The notes under the pieces: generated by a model
What the model was told of the DNA's origin: nothing
Database searches by the model: none
Seen by the model: only the letters and a program-made list of their open reading frames with translations
Shown here: piece by piece, positions 1-8,527 of the stretch
Layout: every line of letters begins with the position of its first letter
How positions within the stretch are numbered: position 1 is the stretch's first letter
Translations under genes and position numbers: made by a program
Origin: Bradyrhizobium_A sp052115025
GTDB lineage: Bacteria > Pseudomonadota > Alphaproteobacteria > Rhizobiales > Xanthobacteraceae
DNA length: 64,000 bases
NCBI RefSeq assembly: GCF_052115025.1
Contig: NZ_JBFRFW010000001.1
Coordinates: 186,001-250,000 of the forward strand
Direction: 5' to 3'

Positions 1-1077
1 CAGCGCGGGATCTGGGGTGAAGCCGAGCCCGGGCGCCGAGGGCACGTCGAGCAGGCCGTCTCTCGGCCGCGCGAGTGCCGGATCGAGCCAGGCCTCCGGC
101 GTTACGTACAGGAATTCGAACAGCCCGGGATCGGCCTGCAGCGCGGCGAGCTGCAGCGTCGCGGCATAGCCGGGACCGAAATACGGCGAGTGCGGCATCG
201 CCGTCTTGCCGGCGGCCCGCACCAGCGCGACCACTTTCAGAAACTCGGTGATCCCCCCGACCTTGGTGACGCTGGGCTGCGGATAAGTCACGGCTTCGGT
301 CAGCCGGGCGAATTCCACCGCGGTGCAGGCGTTCTCGCCGGCGGAGAGCGGCACGCCGAAGCGCTGCAGCCTGCCGATGGTGGCAAAGTCCTCCGGCGGA
401 AACACCGGCTCCTCGACCCAGAGCAGGTCGAGCGCCCTCAGCCTCGGCAGGATCGCCTCGGCCTCCGACACGCTCCAGCTGCAGTTGACATCGGTCATCA
501 GCCTGATCTGCGGCCCGACCGCATCGCGCGCGGCGGCGATCGGATCGAACGCGATCTCGTGGAGCTTGATCTCGCGGTAGCCTTCGGCGGCGGCGCGGGC
601 CGCGATCTCACGCGTGAGCCGCCCCTCGCCATAGCGCACGAGGCTGGCATAGGCCGACACGCGATCGCGCCGGCGACCGCCGATCAGGTCGGCCAGCGAG
701 CGGCCCTGCTGGCGTGCGGCAATGTCCCACAGCGCCATGTCCAGCCCTGAAATGGCGAACATGGTGATGCCGTAGCGGCCGAAGATATGCAGCTTGAACT
801 GCAGCTCGGCGTTGAGGTCGGCGATGTTTCTGACCTCCCGGCCAGCGACCAGCGGGAACACCATGTCCTGCACCGCAGTCCACACCGGCCGCAGGCAGCT
901 GTAGGCGAAGCACTCGCCCCAGCCGACCACGCCGTCGCTGCTCTCGGCCCGCACCAGCACCATATCGAAATCGCGCCAGCCCTGCGGCGTGGTGCGCGGA
1001 CCGGCGACGAAATCGCCGAACGGAATGCGCAGCGCATAGGCATCGAGCTTCGCTATGGTGAATGGCGCGTGTTGCAT
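1..1077 (-). CDS. Mandelate racemase/muconate lactonizing enzyme family protein (3' end off the window)
   Basis: The reading frame is open from the ATG at 1077 to the window edge (359 codons), and it reaches the usual C-terminal strand (PGLGF), so only a few residues are missing. It is an enolase-superfamily enzyme. Visible are the lid region, KLH at residues 171-173 where many relatives have KxK, a metal-binding Asp (TDVN, about 196), Glu in VEEP, and Glu in SAGEN. Such enzymes abstract the alpha proton of sugar acids or lactones. The neighbours (uronate dehydrogenase, KdgD, GudD, TRAP transporter) point to an aldarate or aldarolactone substrate, such as a galactarate dehydratase or galactarolactone cycloisomerase. 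The exact reaction cannot be read from the sequence. It lies 20 bp downstream of udh, so the two are probably cotranscribed. Confidence 0.8.
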   Translation of the reverse strand, partial: MQHAPFTIAKLDAYALRIPFGDFVAGPRTTPQGWRDFDMVLVRAESSDGVVGWGECFAYSCLRPVWTAVQDMVFPLVAGREVRNIADLNAELQFKLHIFGRYGITMFAISGLDMALWDIAARQQGRSLADLIGGRRRDRVSAYASLVRYGEGRLTREIAARAAAEGYREIKLHEIAFDPIAAARDAVGPQIRLMTDVNCSWSVSEAEAILPRLRALDLLWVEEPVFPPEDFATIGRLQRFGVPLSAGENACTAVEFARLTEAVTYPQPSVTKVGGITEFLKVVALVRAAGKTAMPHSPYFGPGYAATLQLAALQADPGLFEFLYVTPEAWLDPALARPRDGLLDVPSAPGLGFTPDPAL

Positions 1078-1097
1078 GGCGTTCCCGTTCGCCCGTT

Positions 1098-1907
1098 TCA
1101 GGCCTGCTTGATCTTCGAGAGGTCGCCGGCGAATTCATCCGTGCAGAACGGCCCGCCCTGGAAGAAGTCGCCGACGGGGTCGTTCTTCGGCTGCTGCGCC
1201 GCCAGAATGCCCGCCGCGTAATCTTCCGAGCGACCGGTCGGCCGGTAGCCGAGCTCGAGCGCTCGCGCATTGTCCCACCACGCCCGCTTGTTGTCGGACA
1301 TGCCGTACACCACCTCATAGATCAGACCTGCGCGCTCGAGCCCGATGCGGATCAGCGACACCAGATCCTCGGTCTTCAGCCAGATCGCCAGCCGCCGCTC
1401 GTCGAGCGGCTCCTCGCCGACATTGCCGATACGGATCGAGAGCACGCCGATATCATGCTTGAAGGCATAGAACGCGCCGAGCGCCTCGCCGAACGCCTTG
1501 CTGACGCCATAGCGGGTATCGGGCCGGATGATCGCTTCCGTGCCGATGGTCTCGCCGCGCGGATGGAAGCCCATGGCGTGGTTCGACGAGGCGAACACTA
1601 CGCGCTTGACGCCGGCGAGCCGAGCCGCCTCGAACAGGTTGTAGGTGCCGATGATGTTGGCGTTGAGGATGGTCTCCCAGGGTCCTTCGACGGAGAAGCC
1701 GCCGAGATGGATGATGCCGTCGATGCCCGCGACCGCCTTCTTCACCTGATCAAGATCGGCGAGATCGGCGGTGACGAAGGTCTCGCTCGCCGACAGGTCG
1801 TCCGGGCGCCTGAGATCGCTGAGCACGAGGTCCGGATAAATGGCCGGCAGCAGCTTGCGCAGCCGCGCCCCGACTCCTCCGGCCGCGCCGGTCAACAGAA
1901 TACGCAT
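1098..1907 (-). CDS. udh: Uronate (hexuronate) dehydrogenase
   Basis: NAD-dependent short-chain dehydrogenase/epimerase-fold enzyme of 269 residues, the length of characterised Agrobacterium-type uronate dehydrogenases. It has an N-terminal Rossmann motif GAAGGVG (7-13), a Ser-rich catalytic strand SSNHAMGFH (107-115) and the YGVSK catalytic Tyr/Lys pair (133/137). The family oxidises D-galacturonate or D-glucuronate to the aldarolactone. The setting between an enolase-superfamily gene and a GntR regulator, divergent from a TRAP transporter and next to kdgD and gudD, supports the oxidative uronate pathway. The start gives a natural N terminus (MRILLTGAAG). Family assignment is firm and substrate is inferred from family and context. 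Confidence 0.9.
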   Translation of the reverse strand: MRILLTGAAGGVGARLRKLLPAIYPDLVLSDLRRPDDLSASETFVTADLADLDQVKKAVAGIDGIIHLGGFSVEGPWETILNANIIGTYNLFEAARLAGVKRVVFASSNHAMGFHPRGETIGTEAIIRPDTRYGVSKAFGEALGAFYAFKHDIGVLSIRIGNVGEEPLDERRLAIWLKTEDLVSLIRIGLERAGLIYEVVYGMSDNKRAWWDNARALELGYRPTGRSEDYAAGILAAQQPKNDPVGDFFQGGPFCTDEFAGDLSKIKQA

Positions 1908-1950
1908 GGGTGTTTCCTCTCGTCACTGATCCCAGATGATGGGTTCGCGG

Positions 1951-2742
1951 TCAGCGCGTCTCGTTTGCCGAGGCGAGCTGACGATATCGTTCGCGCGAAT
2001 TCAACAGATGCTTGCGCATGGCGTCCCGCGCCTTCTTCGGGGAACGCGCCTCGATCGCCTGCAGGATCGCGTCGTGCTCACTCTCGATGCGCTGCAGGTA
2101 GCGGCGCATCTCCTCCGGCTCGCCCTCGAACGAGCGGATGCTTTGCCGGGGGATGATCAGCCGCCCGAGATATTCGAGGAACTCGACAAAGCGGTTGTTG
2201 TGGGTCGCCACCGCGATGGCACGGTGAAAGGCGAGGTCCTCGCGGATGCCGCGGTCGCCACGTTCGATCACCCGATTGAGCTCTTCATGGGCGGCGCGAA
2301 TGTCCTTGATCTGCCGGAGCGTGGCGCGCTCACTGGCGATGGCCGCGGCTTCCGCCTCCACCGCCATGCGCAATTCCAGCACCTCGATCACACCGGTGAG
2401 CGAGCCCAGTCCGTCGGGATCGATCACATAAGGCTGGCGACTGGGATCGGGATTGACGAACGCACCCGCACCCTGCCGCGTCACCACCAGGCCCCGCGCC
2501 CGCAGCGCAGCAACCGCCTCGCGGATCACGGTGCGGCTGACGCCCATCGCCGTCATCATCTCCTGCTCGGACGGCAGCTTCTCTCCGCCCTTCAGCTTGC
2601 CGGAGGTAATCTCCTCGGCAAGGCGGTTGCACACCTCATCACTCAGGCTGCGCATCGGCTGCACTGGTCGCAGCAGCGCGTCGGCGCCACTGCGGGCGGG
2701 TGAAGCGGACGTCGAAGGGCTTGACGGTTCTTGTCTGGTCAT
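1951..2742 (-). CDS. GntR family (FadR/FCD-type) transcriptional regulator
   Basis: 263 residues from the ATG at 2742. The frame stays open to an ATG at 2802, but that extension reads into the divergent promoter region. The N-terminal winged helix (LPSEQEMMTAMGVSRTVIREA) is followed by the all-helical FCD effector domain, with conserved Asp/His metal or ligand positions (FHRAIAVATHN). It lies at the head of the minus-strand uronate genes and faces the TRAP operon, so it probably represses both and is released by a sugar acid. A weak TNGTACNA-type half palindrome (TCGTACAA, 2742-2749) overlaps its start codon and could serve autoregulation. That site is speculative. Confidence 0.87.
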   Translation of the reverse strand: MTRQEPSSPSTSASPARSGADALLRPVQPMRSLSDEVCNRLAEEITSGKLKGGEKLPSEQEMMTAMGVSRTVIREAVAALRARGLVVTRQGAGAFVNPDPSRQPYVIDPDGLGSLTGVIEVLELRMAVEAEAAAIASERATLRQIKDIRAAHEELNRVIERGDRGIREDLAFHRAIAVATHNNRFVEFLEYLGRLIIPRQSIRSFEGEPEEMRRYLQRIESEHDAILQAIEARSPKKARDAMRKHLLNSRERYRQLASANETR

Positions 2743-2884
2743 CGTACAAGTTGGATAACACAGGCCGGCGGCCCGGGCAACAGCGTTGCGCGCCCTGCGC
2801 AATCCCCGACGCGCCGCACGCGACTGCGACGTGCACAGAACAGGTCAAACAATGGCCGCACGCCAACACAAGGGAGAACACGCC

Positions 2885-3886
2885 ATGAAACGCCGTGAGT
2901 TCATCAAGCTTGGCGCCGGCCTCGGTGCAGCCGGTCTCGGGATCGGTGCCGGCCTGTCGCCGTCGCGCGCGCAAGGCAAAATGGCCTTCAAGGCCTCCGA
3001 CGTGCACCCGGCCGGCTACCCGACGGTCGCCGCGACCGAAGCTCTCGGCAAGAAGCTGGAAGCCGCCACCAATGGCCGCCTGTCGGTGCAGATGTTCGCG
3101 TCGATGACGCTCGGCGGCGAGAAGGAGACCATCGAGCAGACCCAGCTCGGCGCCATCCAGATGGTGCGCGTCAGCGTCGGCGCGCTCGGCCCGGTGGTCG
3201 ACGACCTCAACGTCCTCAACATTCCCTTCCTGTGCCGCAATACCGCACACATGCAGAAGGTGCTCGACGGCGCCATCGGCCAGGAGCTGCTCGACAAGGT
3301 CACCAACAACGCCAACGCCAATCTCGTCGGCCTATGCTGGATGGATGCGGGCGCACGCAGCTTCTACAACACCAAGCACCCGATCAAGACACTCGCCGAC
3401 ATGCACGGCCTCAAGGTCCGCGTCATCGGCAATCCGATGTTCGTCGACATGGCGAACGCGCTGGGGGCCAACGGCGTCGCCATGGGCTACGATCAGGTGT
3501 TCAACTCGCTGCAGACCGGGGTCATTGACGGCGCAGAAAACAACCCGCCGAGCTACGTGTTCGACAATCACTACACCGTCGCCAAGTACTACACCCTCAC
3601 CGAGCACCTGATCGTGCCGGAAATGCTGGTGTTCTCCAAGCGGGTCTGGACCACGCTGTCCAAGGACGACCAGGACCTGATCAAGAAATTCGCGCGCGAA
3701 GCCCAGGCTGAGGAACGCGTGCTGTGGAACAAGTACGAACAGCAGGCGATGGAGAAGGCGAAGGCGGCCGGCAGCCAGATCATCGAGGTGGCCGACAAGA
3801 AGCCATTCCAGGACGCGGTGAAGCCGGTGTGGGACAAGTACGGCCCGAAATACGCCGAGATGATCAAGCGCATCCAGGCCGAGTAA
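2885..3886 (+). CDS. dctP: TRAP transporter solute-binding protein (DctP family)
   Basis: 333-residue periplasmic binding protein. The start at 2885 follows AAGGGAGAA. An upstream in-frame ATG at 2786 is rejected because it adds a non-signal leader. The N terminus carries a twin-arginine-like motif (RREFIK) and a hydrophobic stretch ending in PSRAQG, so export may be by Tat. The DctP fold is recognisable by GGEKETIEQTQLG, the KVRVIG segment whose Arg usually holds the substrate carboxylate, and GVIDGAENN. Together with dctQ and dctM it should import a sugar acid for the kdgD/gudD pathway. It is separated from dctQ by 250 bp holding a hairpin and a palindromic element. Confidence 0.92.
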   Translation: MKRREFIKLGAGLGAAGLGIGAGLSPSRAQGKMAFKASDVHPAGYPTVAATEALGKKLEAATNGRLSVQMFASMTLGGEKETIEQTQLGAIQMVRVSVGALGPVVDDLNVLNIPFLCRNTAHMQKVLDGAIGQELLDKVTNNANANLVGLCWMDAGARSFYNTKHPIKTLADMHGLKVRVIGNPMFVDMANALGANGVAMGYDQVFNSLQTGVIDGAENNPPSYVFDNHYTVAKYYTLTEHLIVPEMLVFSKRVWTTLSKDDQDLIKKFAREAQAEERVLWNKYEQQAMEKAKAAGSQIIEVADKKPFQDAVKPVWDKYGPKYAEMIKRIQAE

Positions 3887-3891
3887 ACCAG

Positions 3892-3912
3892 GCGGGCGGA
3901 AGCTCCGCCCGC
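3892..3912 (+). terminator. Hairpin after dctP
   Basis: GCGGGCGGA (3892-3900) pairs with TCCGCCCGC (3904-3912) around a 3-nt loop, starting 5 bp after the dctP stop codon. There is no T tract. It is more likely a 3' mRNA-stabilising or attenuating stem, which would favour excess binding protein over permease, than a full terminator. Confidence 0.6.
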
Positions 3913-3924
3913 ACCGTGACCGAT

Positions 3925-4094
3925 CACTAGTGTCCCGGTTCTAACATTCGCATCCCTTTGCGGCAGACTCTTTTGCGAATGTTAGAACCATAGGGACACG
4001 AGCAAATATAAATTTCTCGTGTGGTTTTGGATCTGACATTCGCTTGAAGAACTCGCGGCAATTCTGAAGCGAATGTCAGATCCACCACACTAGT
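3925..4094. repeat. Twin-hairpin palindromic intergenic element bounded by ACTAGT
   Basis: A 170-bp element starts with CACTAGTG (3925-3932) and ends with CACTAGT (4088-4094). It holds two consecutive large hairpins. In the first, 3931-3952 pairs with 3974-3998, with a 3-nt bulge. In the second, 4019-4045 pairs with 4067-4090, again with a 3-nt bulge. The arms are related: the first contains GGTTCTAACATTCGC and the second GGATCTGACATTCGC. It has no coding capacity of its own. It splits dctP from dctQ. It resembles dispersed palindromic repeats of Bradyrhizobium-type genomes, but copy number cannot be judged from this window. Confidence 0.75.
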
Positions 4095-4136
4095 CCGACG
4101 CCGGCCGGGCCGCAGCCCGGCGCGGCAGGGAGATGC

Positions 4137-4655
4137 ATGATGGCCCACCTGTTTCGCCGGGCGATGGATTTGCTCTACTACGCATGCGTGCTGGTCGGCT
4201 GCATTGCGATGGTGATGATCTCCGCCGTGATCCCCTGGGCGGTGTTCACCCGCTACGCGCTCAACAGCGCCGCCTCTTGGCCGGAGGCGACTGCCGTGCT
4301 GCTTACGATCGTGCTGACCTTCATCGGCGCCGCCGCTGGCTACCGCTTTCATGTCCACATGAACCTGTCGTTCTTCGCCGACATGCTGCCGCCACGGTTG
4401 CGCGTGCTCGCCGACCTGATCACCCAGTTGATGATGGCCGGGATCGCACTGTTCATGACCATCTGGGGGGCGCGCCTGGTTGAAGTCACCTGGCACAACT
4501 CCATTCCCGACTTTCCGTCGCTGTCCGTGGGCGTGACCTACCTGCCGATCCCGATCGGCGGCGTCTGCCTGCTGCTGTTCATCATCGAGCGCCTGCTGAT
4601 CGGCACGCCGCCGGATCCGGTCGCCCATGACGACGGCCACGTCTCGGCGCACTGA
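4137..4655 (+). CDS. dctQ: TRAP transporter small permease (DctQ family)
   Basis: 172 residues with four predicted membrane spans (about 11-35, 48-66, 88-108 and 131-150), the normal size and topology for DctQ. The motif FTRYALNSAASWPEA at the end of helix 1 is typical of the family. A ribosome site GGGAG lies 5 nt before the ATG at 4137, with a second ATG immediately after. It bridges the binding protein and the DctM channel of a tripartite sugar-acid transporter. The C-terminal tail is short, hydrophilic and His/Asp-rich. Confidence 0.9.
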   Translation: MMAHLFRRAMDLLYYACVLVGCIAMVMISAVIPWAVFTRYALNSAASWPEATAVLLTIVLTFIGAAAGYRFHVHMNLSFFADMLPPRLRVLADLITQLMMAGIALFMTIWGARLVEVTWHNSIPDFPSLSVGVTYLPIPIGGVCLLLFIIERLLIGTPPDPVAHDDGHVSAH

Positions 4656-4670
4656 CAGGACATTGCCGTC

Positions 4671-5960
4671 ATGGATATCTTCGTTCTCCTCGCCACCATG
4701 ATCTTCTGCTTCCTGATCGGCATGCCGATCGCCTATGCGCTCGCCACCGCGGCGATCGTCGGCGCGATCTCGCTCGGCATTCCGCTCGAAGCCGTGATGC
4801 TGAAAATCTCCGACGGTGTCAGCAAGGTCGCGATGCTGACCATCCCGTTCTTCGTGCTGGCCGGCGCCATCATGGCGGAAGGCGGCATGGCCAAGCGCCT
4901 CGTCGCCTTCGCTAACGTGCTGGTCGGCTATACCCGGCTGCGCGGCGGCCTGTCCATCGTCAACGTCGTTGCCACCACCTTCCTGAGCGGCATCTCCGGC
5001 TCCGCGGTCGCCGACACCTCGGCGATCGGTTCGGTGATGATCCCGCAGATGGAGAAGACCGGCTATCCCCGGGTATTCGCCACCAACCTCACCATCACCT
5101 CCTCGGTGCAGGCTCTGCTGGTGCCGCCGAGCCACAACGCCGTGCTGTACTCGCTGGCCACCGGCGGCACCATCTCGATCTCGGCGCTGTTCATGGCCGG
5201 CGTGTTCCCCGGCCTGCTGCTCGGCTTCTCGCTGATCATCCTCTGCCTGGTGATCGCCTATCGCGATAACCATCCCCAGGGCGACGTGGTCGAGATCAAG
5301 GACGCCGTCAGGATCACAGTAGACGCCGCCTGGGGCCTGATCACTCTGGTAATCATTCTCGGCGGCATCCTCGGCGGCGTGTTCACCGCGATCGAGGCCG
5401 GCGCGGTGGCCTGCGTGTGGGCGTTCTTCGTCACCATGTTCATCTACCGTGACTACCGCTGGAAGGACCTGCCGGTGCTGCTGCACCGGACGCTACGCAC
5501 GGTCGCCATGGTGATGACGCTGATCGCCTGCGCCTCCAGCGTCGGCTACGTCATGGCGCTGAACCAGATGCCGGCGAAGATCACCGCGTTCTTCCTGTCG
5601 ATCTCCAGCAACAAGTACGTCATCCTGTTCCTGATCAACATCCTGCTGCTGGTGCTGGGCACGCTGGTGGACATGGCGCCGTCGATCCTGATCGCCACGC
5701 CGATCCTGCTGCCGGTGATGGTGAATTTCGGCGTCGACCCCGTGCACTTCGGCATGATCATGATGCTCAATCTCGGCATCGGCCTGTGCCATCCGCCGGT
5801 CGGCTCCATCCTGTTCGTGGGCTGCGCGGTCGGCAAGGTCAGTATCGAGCAGGTGATGCGCAAGATCTGGCCGTTCTATGGGGTGATGTTCGCGGTGCTG
5901 ATGCTGGTGACTTATCTTCCCGAGCTGTCGCTTTGGCTGCCCCGGATGGTGCTGAAATGA
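4671..5960 (+). CDS. dctM: TRAP transporter large permease (DctM family)
   Basis: 429 residues and about 12 hydrophobic segments, as expected for DctM. Family signatures include the N-terminal IGMPIAYALA, GISGSAVADTSAIGS in the first half, and LGTLVDMAPSILIATPILLPV with GIGLCHPPVG in the second half. It forms the ion-coupled channel of the transporter. It starts 15 bp after dctQ, behind GACAGGA, and kdgD begins 37 bp after it. The operon order dctPQM-kdgD-gudD ties transport to aldarate breakdown. Confidence 0.94.
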   Translation: MDIFVLLATMIFCFLIGMPIAYALATAAIVGAISLGIPLEAVMLKISDGVSKVAMLTIPFFVLAGAIMAEGGMAKRLVAFANVLVGYTRLRGGLSIVNVVATTFLSGISGSAVADTSAIGSVMIPQMEKTGYPRVFATNLTITSSVQALLVPPSHNAVLYSLATGGTISISALFMAGVFPGLLLGFSLIILCLVIAYRDNHPQGDVVEIKDAVRITVDAAWGLITLVIILGGILGGVFTAIEAGAVACVWAFFVTMFIYRDYRWKDLPVLLHRTLRTVAMVMTLIACASSVGYVMALNQMPAKITAFFLSISSNKYVILFLINILLLVLGTLVDMAPSILIATPILLPVMVNFGVDPVHFGMIMMLNLGIGLCHPPVGSILFVGCAVGKVSIEQVMRKIWPFYGVMFAVLMLVTYLPELSLWLPRMVLK

Positions 5961-5997
5961 CGAAGACGAAAACCATGACGACAAGGACGATCCGCGC

Positions 5998-6915
5998 ATG
6001 AGCAAGATGACCCCGAACGAGATGGCGCACCGGATCGGCGATGGGCTGCTGTCGTTTCCCGTGACCCCGTTCCGCGCCGACTATTCGTTCGACGAGGTCC
6101 AGTACCGCGCCAACATGGACTGGCTGTGCGGCTATGACGTCGCCGGCCTGTTCGCCGCCGGCGGCACCGGCGAGTTCTTCTCTTTGACGCCTGCTGAGGT
6201 CGAGCGCGTGGTCACGGTCGCGGTCGACGAGACCCGCGGGCGCGTGCCGGTGCTGGCCGGCGCCGGCTATGGCACCGCGATCGCGAAGGACATGGCGGCG
6301 GCGGCCGAACGCGCCGGCGCCGATGGCATCCTGTTGTTGCCGCCGTATCTCACCCACTCGGAGCAGGACGGCCTTGCCGCCCATATCGAGGCGGTATGCG
6401 CGGCAACCAGGCTCGGCATCATCGTCTACAACCGCGACAATGCGATCGTGAACGAGCACACGCTGGCTCGGCTGTGCGAGCGCTGCCCCAATCTCGTCGG
6501 CTACAAGGACGGCATCGGCGACATCGAGCTGATGACCCGCGTCCACAGCAAGATTGGCGACCGCCTCACCTATATCGGCGGCCTGCCGACGGCCGAGACC
6601 TTCGCCCTGCCCTATCTCGACATGGGCGTGACGACGTATTCGTCCGCGGTGTTCAACTTCGTGCCGGGCTTCTCGACCCGCTTCTATGCCGCGGTGCGCC
6701 GTGGCGACCGCGCGGCCGTGCAGGCGGGCCTGCGCGACTTCATCCTGCCGCTGGTCGCGATCCGCAATCGCAAGAGGGGCTATGCGGTCTCGATCATCAA
6801 GGCAGGCATGCGGGTGATCGGCCGCGACTCCGGTCCGGTGCGACCGCCGCTGATCGACCTCGACGCCGCCGAGATGGCCGAGCTGACCACGCTGGTCAGC
6901 CGACTTCCCGCCTGA
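5998..6915 (+). CDS. kdgD: 5-dehydro-4-deoxyglucarate dehydratase (KdgD)
   Basis: 305 residues of the dihydrodipicolinate synthase/NAL superfamily. It contains GGTGEFFSLT (55-64), the catalytic Tyr in IIVYNRDNA (Y144) and the Schiff-base Lys in GYKDGIGD (K170). The YNRDN and YKDGIGD context matches the dehydrating, decarboxylating KdgD branch rather than DapA. It converts 5-keto-4-deoxy-D-glucarate to 2-ketoglutarate semialdehyde with release of CO2 and water. An AAGGA ribosome site lies 11 nt upstream. It follows the TRAP permease and precedes glucarate dehydratase, its upstream pathway step. Confidence 0.93.
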   Translation: MSKMTPNEMAHRIGDGLLSFPVTPFRADYSFDEVQYRANMDWLCGYDVAGLFAAGGTGEFFSLTPAEVERVVTVAVDETRGRVPVLAGAGYGTAIAKDMAAAAERAGADGILLLPPYLTHSEQDGLAAHIEAVCAATRLGIIVYNRDNAIVNEHTLARLCERCPNLVGYKDGIGDIELMTRVHSKIGDRLTYIGGLPTAETFALPYLDMGVTTYSSAVFNFVPGFSTRFYAAVRRGDRAAVQAGLRDFILPLVAIRNRKRGYAVSIIKAGMRVIGRDSGPVRPPLIDLDAAEMAELTTLVSRLPA

Positions 6916-6929
6916 ACACGGATGATGCC

Positions 6930-8279
6930 ATGACGACGCCAACCACCATCGTGACGGGATCTCCTGTCGTCCGCGACATGAAAGTCGTTCCCGTCGCCGG
7001 GCACGACGGCATGCTGCTGAACCTCAGCGGCGCCCATGCCCCCTTCTTCACCCGCAACATCGTGATCCTGACCGACAGTGCCGGCCACACCGGAGTTGGC
7101 GAAGTGCCGGGCGGCGAGAGCATCCGCCAGACGCTTGAAGACGCCCGCGACCTGGTGGTGGGCCAGCCGATCGGCCGCTTCAACGCCGTGCTGAACACCA
7201 TGCGTCGCAGCTTCGCCGACCGTGACGCCGGCGGCCGCGGCCTGCAGACCTTCGACCTGCGGATTGCGATCCATGCCGTCACGGCCGTCGAGGCGGCGCT
7301 GCTCGACCTGCTCGGCCAGCATCTCGGCGTGCCGGTCGCAGCGCTGCTGGGCGAAGGCCAGCAGCGCGACAAGGTCGAGATGCTCGGCTATCTGTTCTAT
7401 GTCGGCGACCGCCGCAAGACCAACCTGCCTTATCGCGAGGAGCCCAGCGCTGCCGACGACTGGGGCCGCCTGCGCCATGAGGAAGCGATTACACCGGAGG
7501 CGATCGTCCGCCTCGCCGAAGCAGCCTACGCCCGCTACGGCTTCCAGGACTTCAAGCTGAAGGGCGGCGTGTTCGCCGGTGACGAGGAAATTACGGCGAT
7601 CCACGCGCTGGCGGAGGCCTTCCCGCGCGCCCGCATCACCCTCGACCCCAACGGCGCGTGGTCGCTGGCGGAGGCGATCCGGCTGTGCAAGGACATGCAC
7701 GGCATCCTCGCCTACGCCGAGGATCCGTGCGGCGCCGAGGCCGGCTTCTCCGGCCGTGAGATCATGGCCGAGTTCCGCCGTGCCACCGGCCTGCCGACCG
7801 CGACCAACATGATCGCGACCGACTGGCGGCAGATGACCCACGCGCTGGCGCTGCAGTCCGTTGATATTCCGCTCGCCGATCCGCACTTCTGGACCATGCA
7901 GGGTGCGGTCCGCGTCGCGCAGACCTGCCGCGACCACGGCCTGACCTGGGGCTCGCACTCCAACAACCACTTCGACGTGTCGCTGGCGATGTTCACCCAC
8001 GCCGCGGCCGCAGCCCCCGGCCGCATCACCGCCATCGACACCCACTGGATCTGGCAGGACGGCCAGCGCCTGACCAGGGAGCCGCTGAAGATCGTGGGCG
8101 GGCAGGTCGCTGTGCCCGATCGTCCGGGCTTCGGCATCGAGATCGACATGGCAGAGATCGAGGCCGCGCACGAACTCTACAAGAAGCATGGCTTAGGCGC
8201 CCGCGACGACGCCATCGCCATGCAGTTCCTGATCCCCGGCTGGAAGTTCGACAACAAGCGGCCGTGCATGGTGCGGTAG
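6930..8279 (+). CDS. gudD: Glucarate dehydratase
   Basis: 449 residues, close to the 446 of E. coli GudD. The ATG at 6930 lies 15 bp after kdgD. The longer open frame upstream overlaps kdgD and is rejected. Catalytic residues are in place: KLK (K209, K211), Asp in TLDPNGAW (D239), Glu in EDPCG, Asn in TNMIATDW and His in GSHSNNHFD. It dehydrates D-glucarate (and often L-idarate) to 5-keto-4-deoxyglucarate, the KdgD substrate. It is the last gene of the plus-strand uronate/aldarate operon, followed by repeats and the terminator of the convergent efflux operon. Confidence 0.95.
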   Translation: MTTPTTIVTGSPVVRDMKVVPVAGHDGMLLNLSGAHAPFFTRNIVILTDSAGHTGVGEVPGGESIRQTLEDARDLVVGQPIGRFNAVLNTMRRSFADRDAGGRGLQTFDLRIAIHAVTAVEAALLDLLGQHLGVPVAALLGEGQQRDKVEMLGYLFYVGDRRKTNLPYREEPSAADDWGRLRHEEAITPEAIVRLAEAAYARYGFQDFKLKGGVFAGDEEITAIHALAEAFPRARITLDPNGAWSLAEAIRLCKDMHGILAYAEDPCGAEAGFSGREIMAEFRRATGLPTATNMIATDWRQMTHALALQSVDIPLADPHFWTMQGAVRVAQTCRDHGLTWGSHSNNHFDVSLAMFTHAAAAAPGRITAIDTHWIWQDGQRLTREPLKIVGGQVAVPDRPGFGIEIDMAEIEAAHELYKKHGLGARDDAIAMQFLIPGWKFDNKRPCMVR

Positions 8280-8310
8280 CGCAGCAATCTGAGGCACTTT
8301 CGGCGAAGCT

Positions 8311-8420
8311 CTCTCCTCATCCTGAGGAGCGGACTTCGCCCGCGTCTCGAAGGATGAGAGCCCGTGCGCTGGCCTCATGGTTCGAGACGGCGCTGGCGCG
8401 CCTCCTCACCATGAGGAGGA
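8311..8420. repeat. Palindromic REP-like repeat, copy 1
   Basis: Imperfect nested palindromes lie between gudD and the efflux operon. GTCTCGAA(gg)ATGAG (8344-8358) pairs with CTCAT(gg)TTCGAGAC (8375-8389), and CCTCATGGT (8373-8381) pairs with ACCATGAGG (8409-8417). The same arms, with the same GCGCGCCTC interior, recur in opposite orientation at 55237-55285, so this is a dispersed repeat family and not a one-off terminator. Confidence 0.75.
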
Positions 8421-8473
8421 ACGCATCATGCATCGCCGGGCGATAGCCGCCGCACGCGTTGCCCCCAAAACAA

Positions 8474-8503
8474 TGACGGCCCGTGAGGGGGCACGGGCCG
8501 TCA
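8474..8503 (-). terminator. Rho-independent terminator of the RND operon
   Basis: A perfect 12-bp stem, TGACGGCCCGTG (8474-8485) with CACGGGCCGTCA (8492-8503), has a 6-nt loop. Read on the minus strand it is followed by TTGTTTTGGGG, and it lies 25 bp after the stop codon of the pump gene. Confidence 0.85.
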
Positions 8504-8527
8504 TCGGATCGACCTGGCGCAAATACG

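Noticed and set aside
3927..5486. Open frame of 519 codons on the minus strand
   Set aside because: Antisense to dctQ/dctM, and it reads through the palindromic element. His/Asp/Arg-rich shadow.
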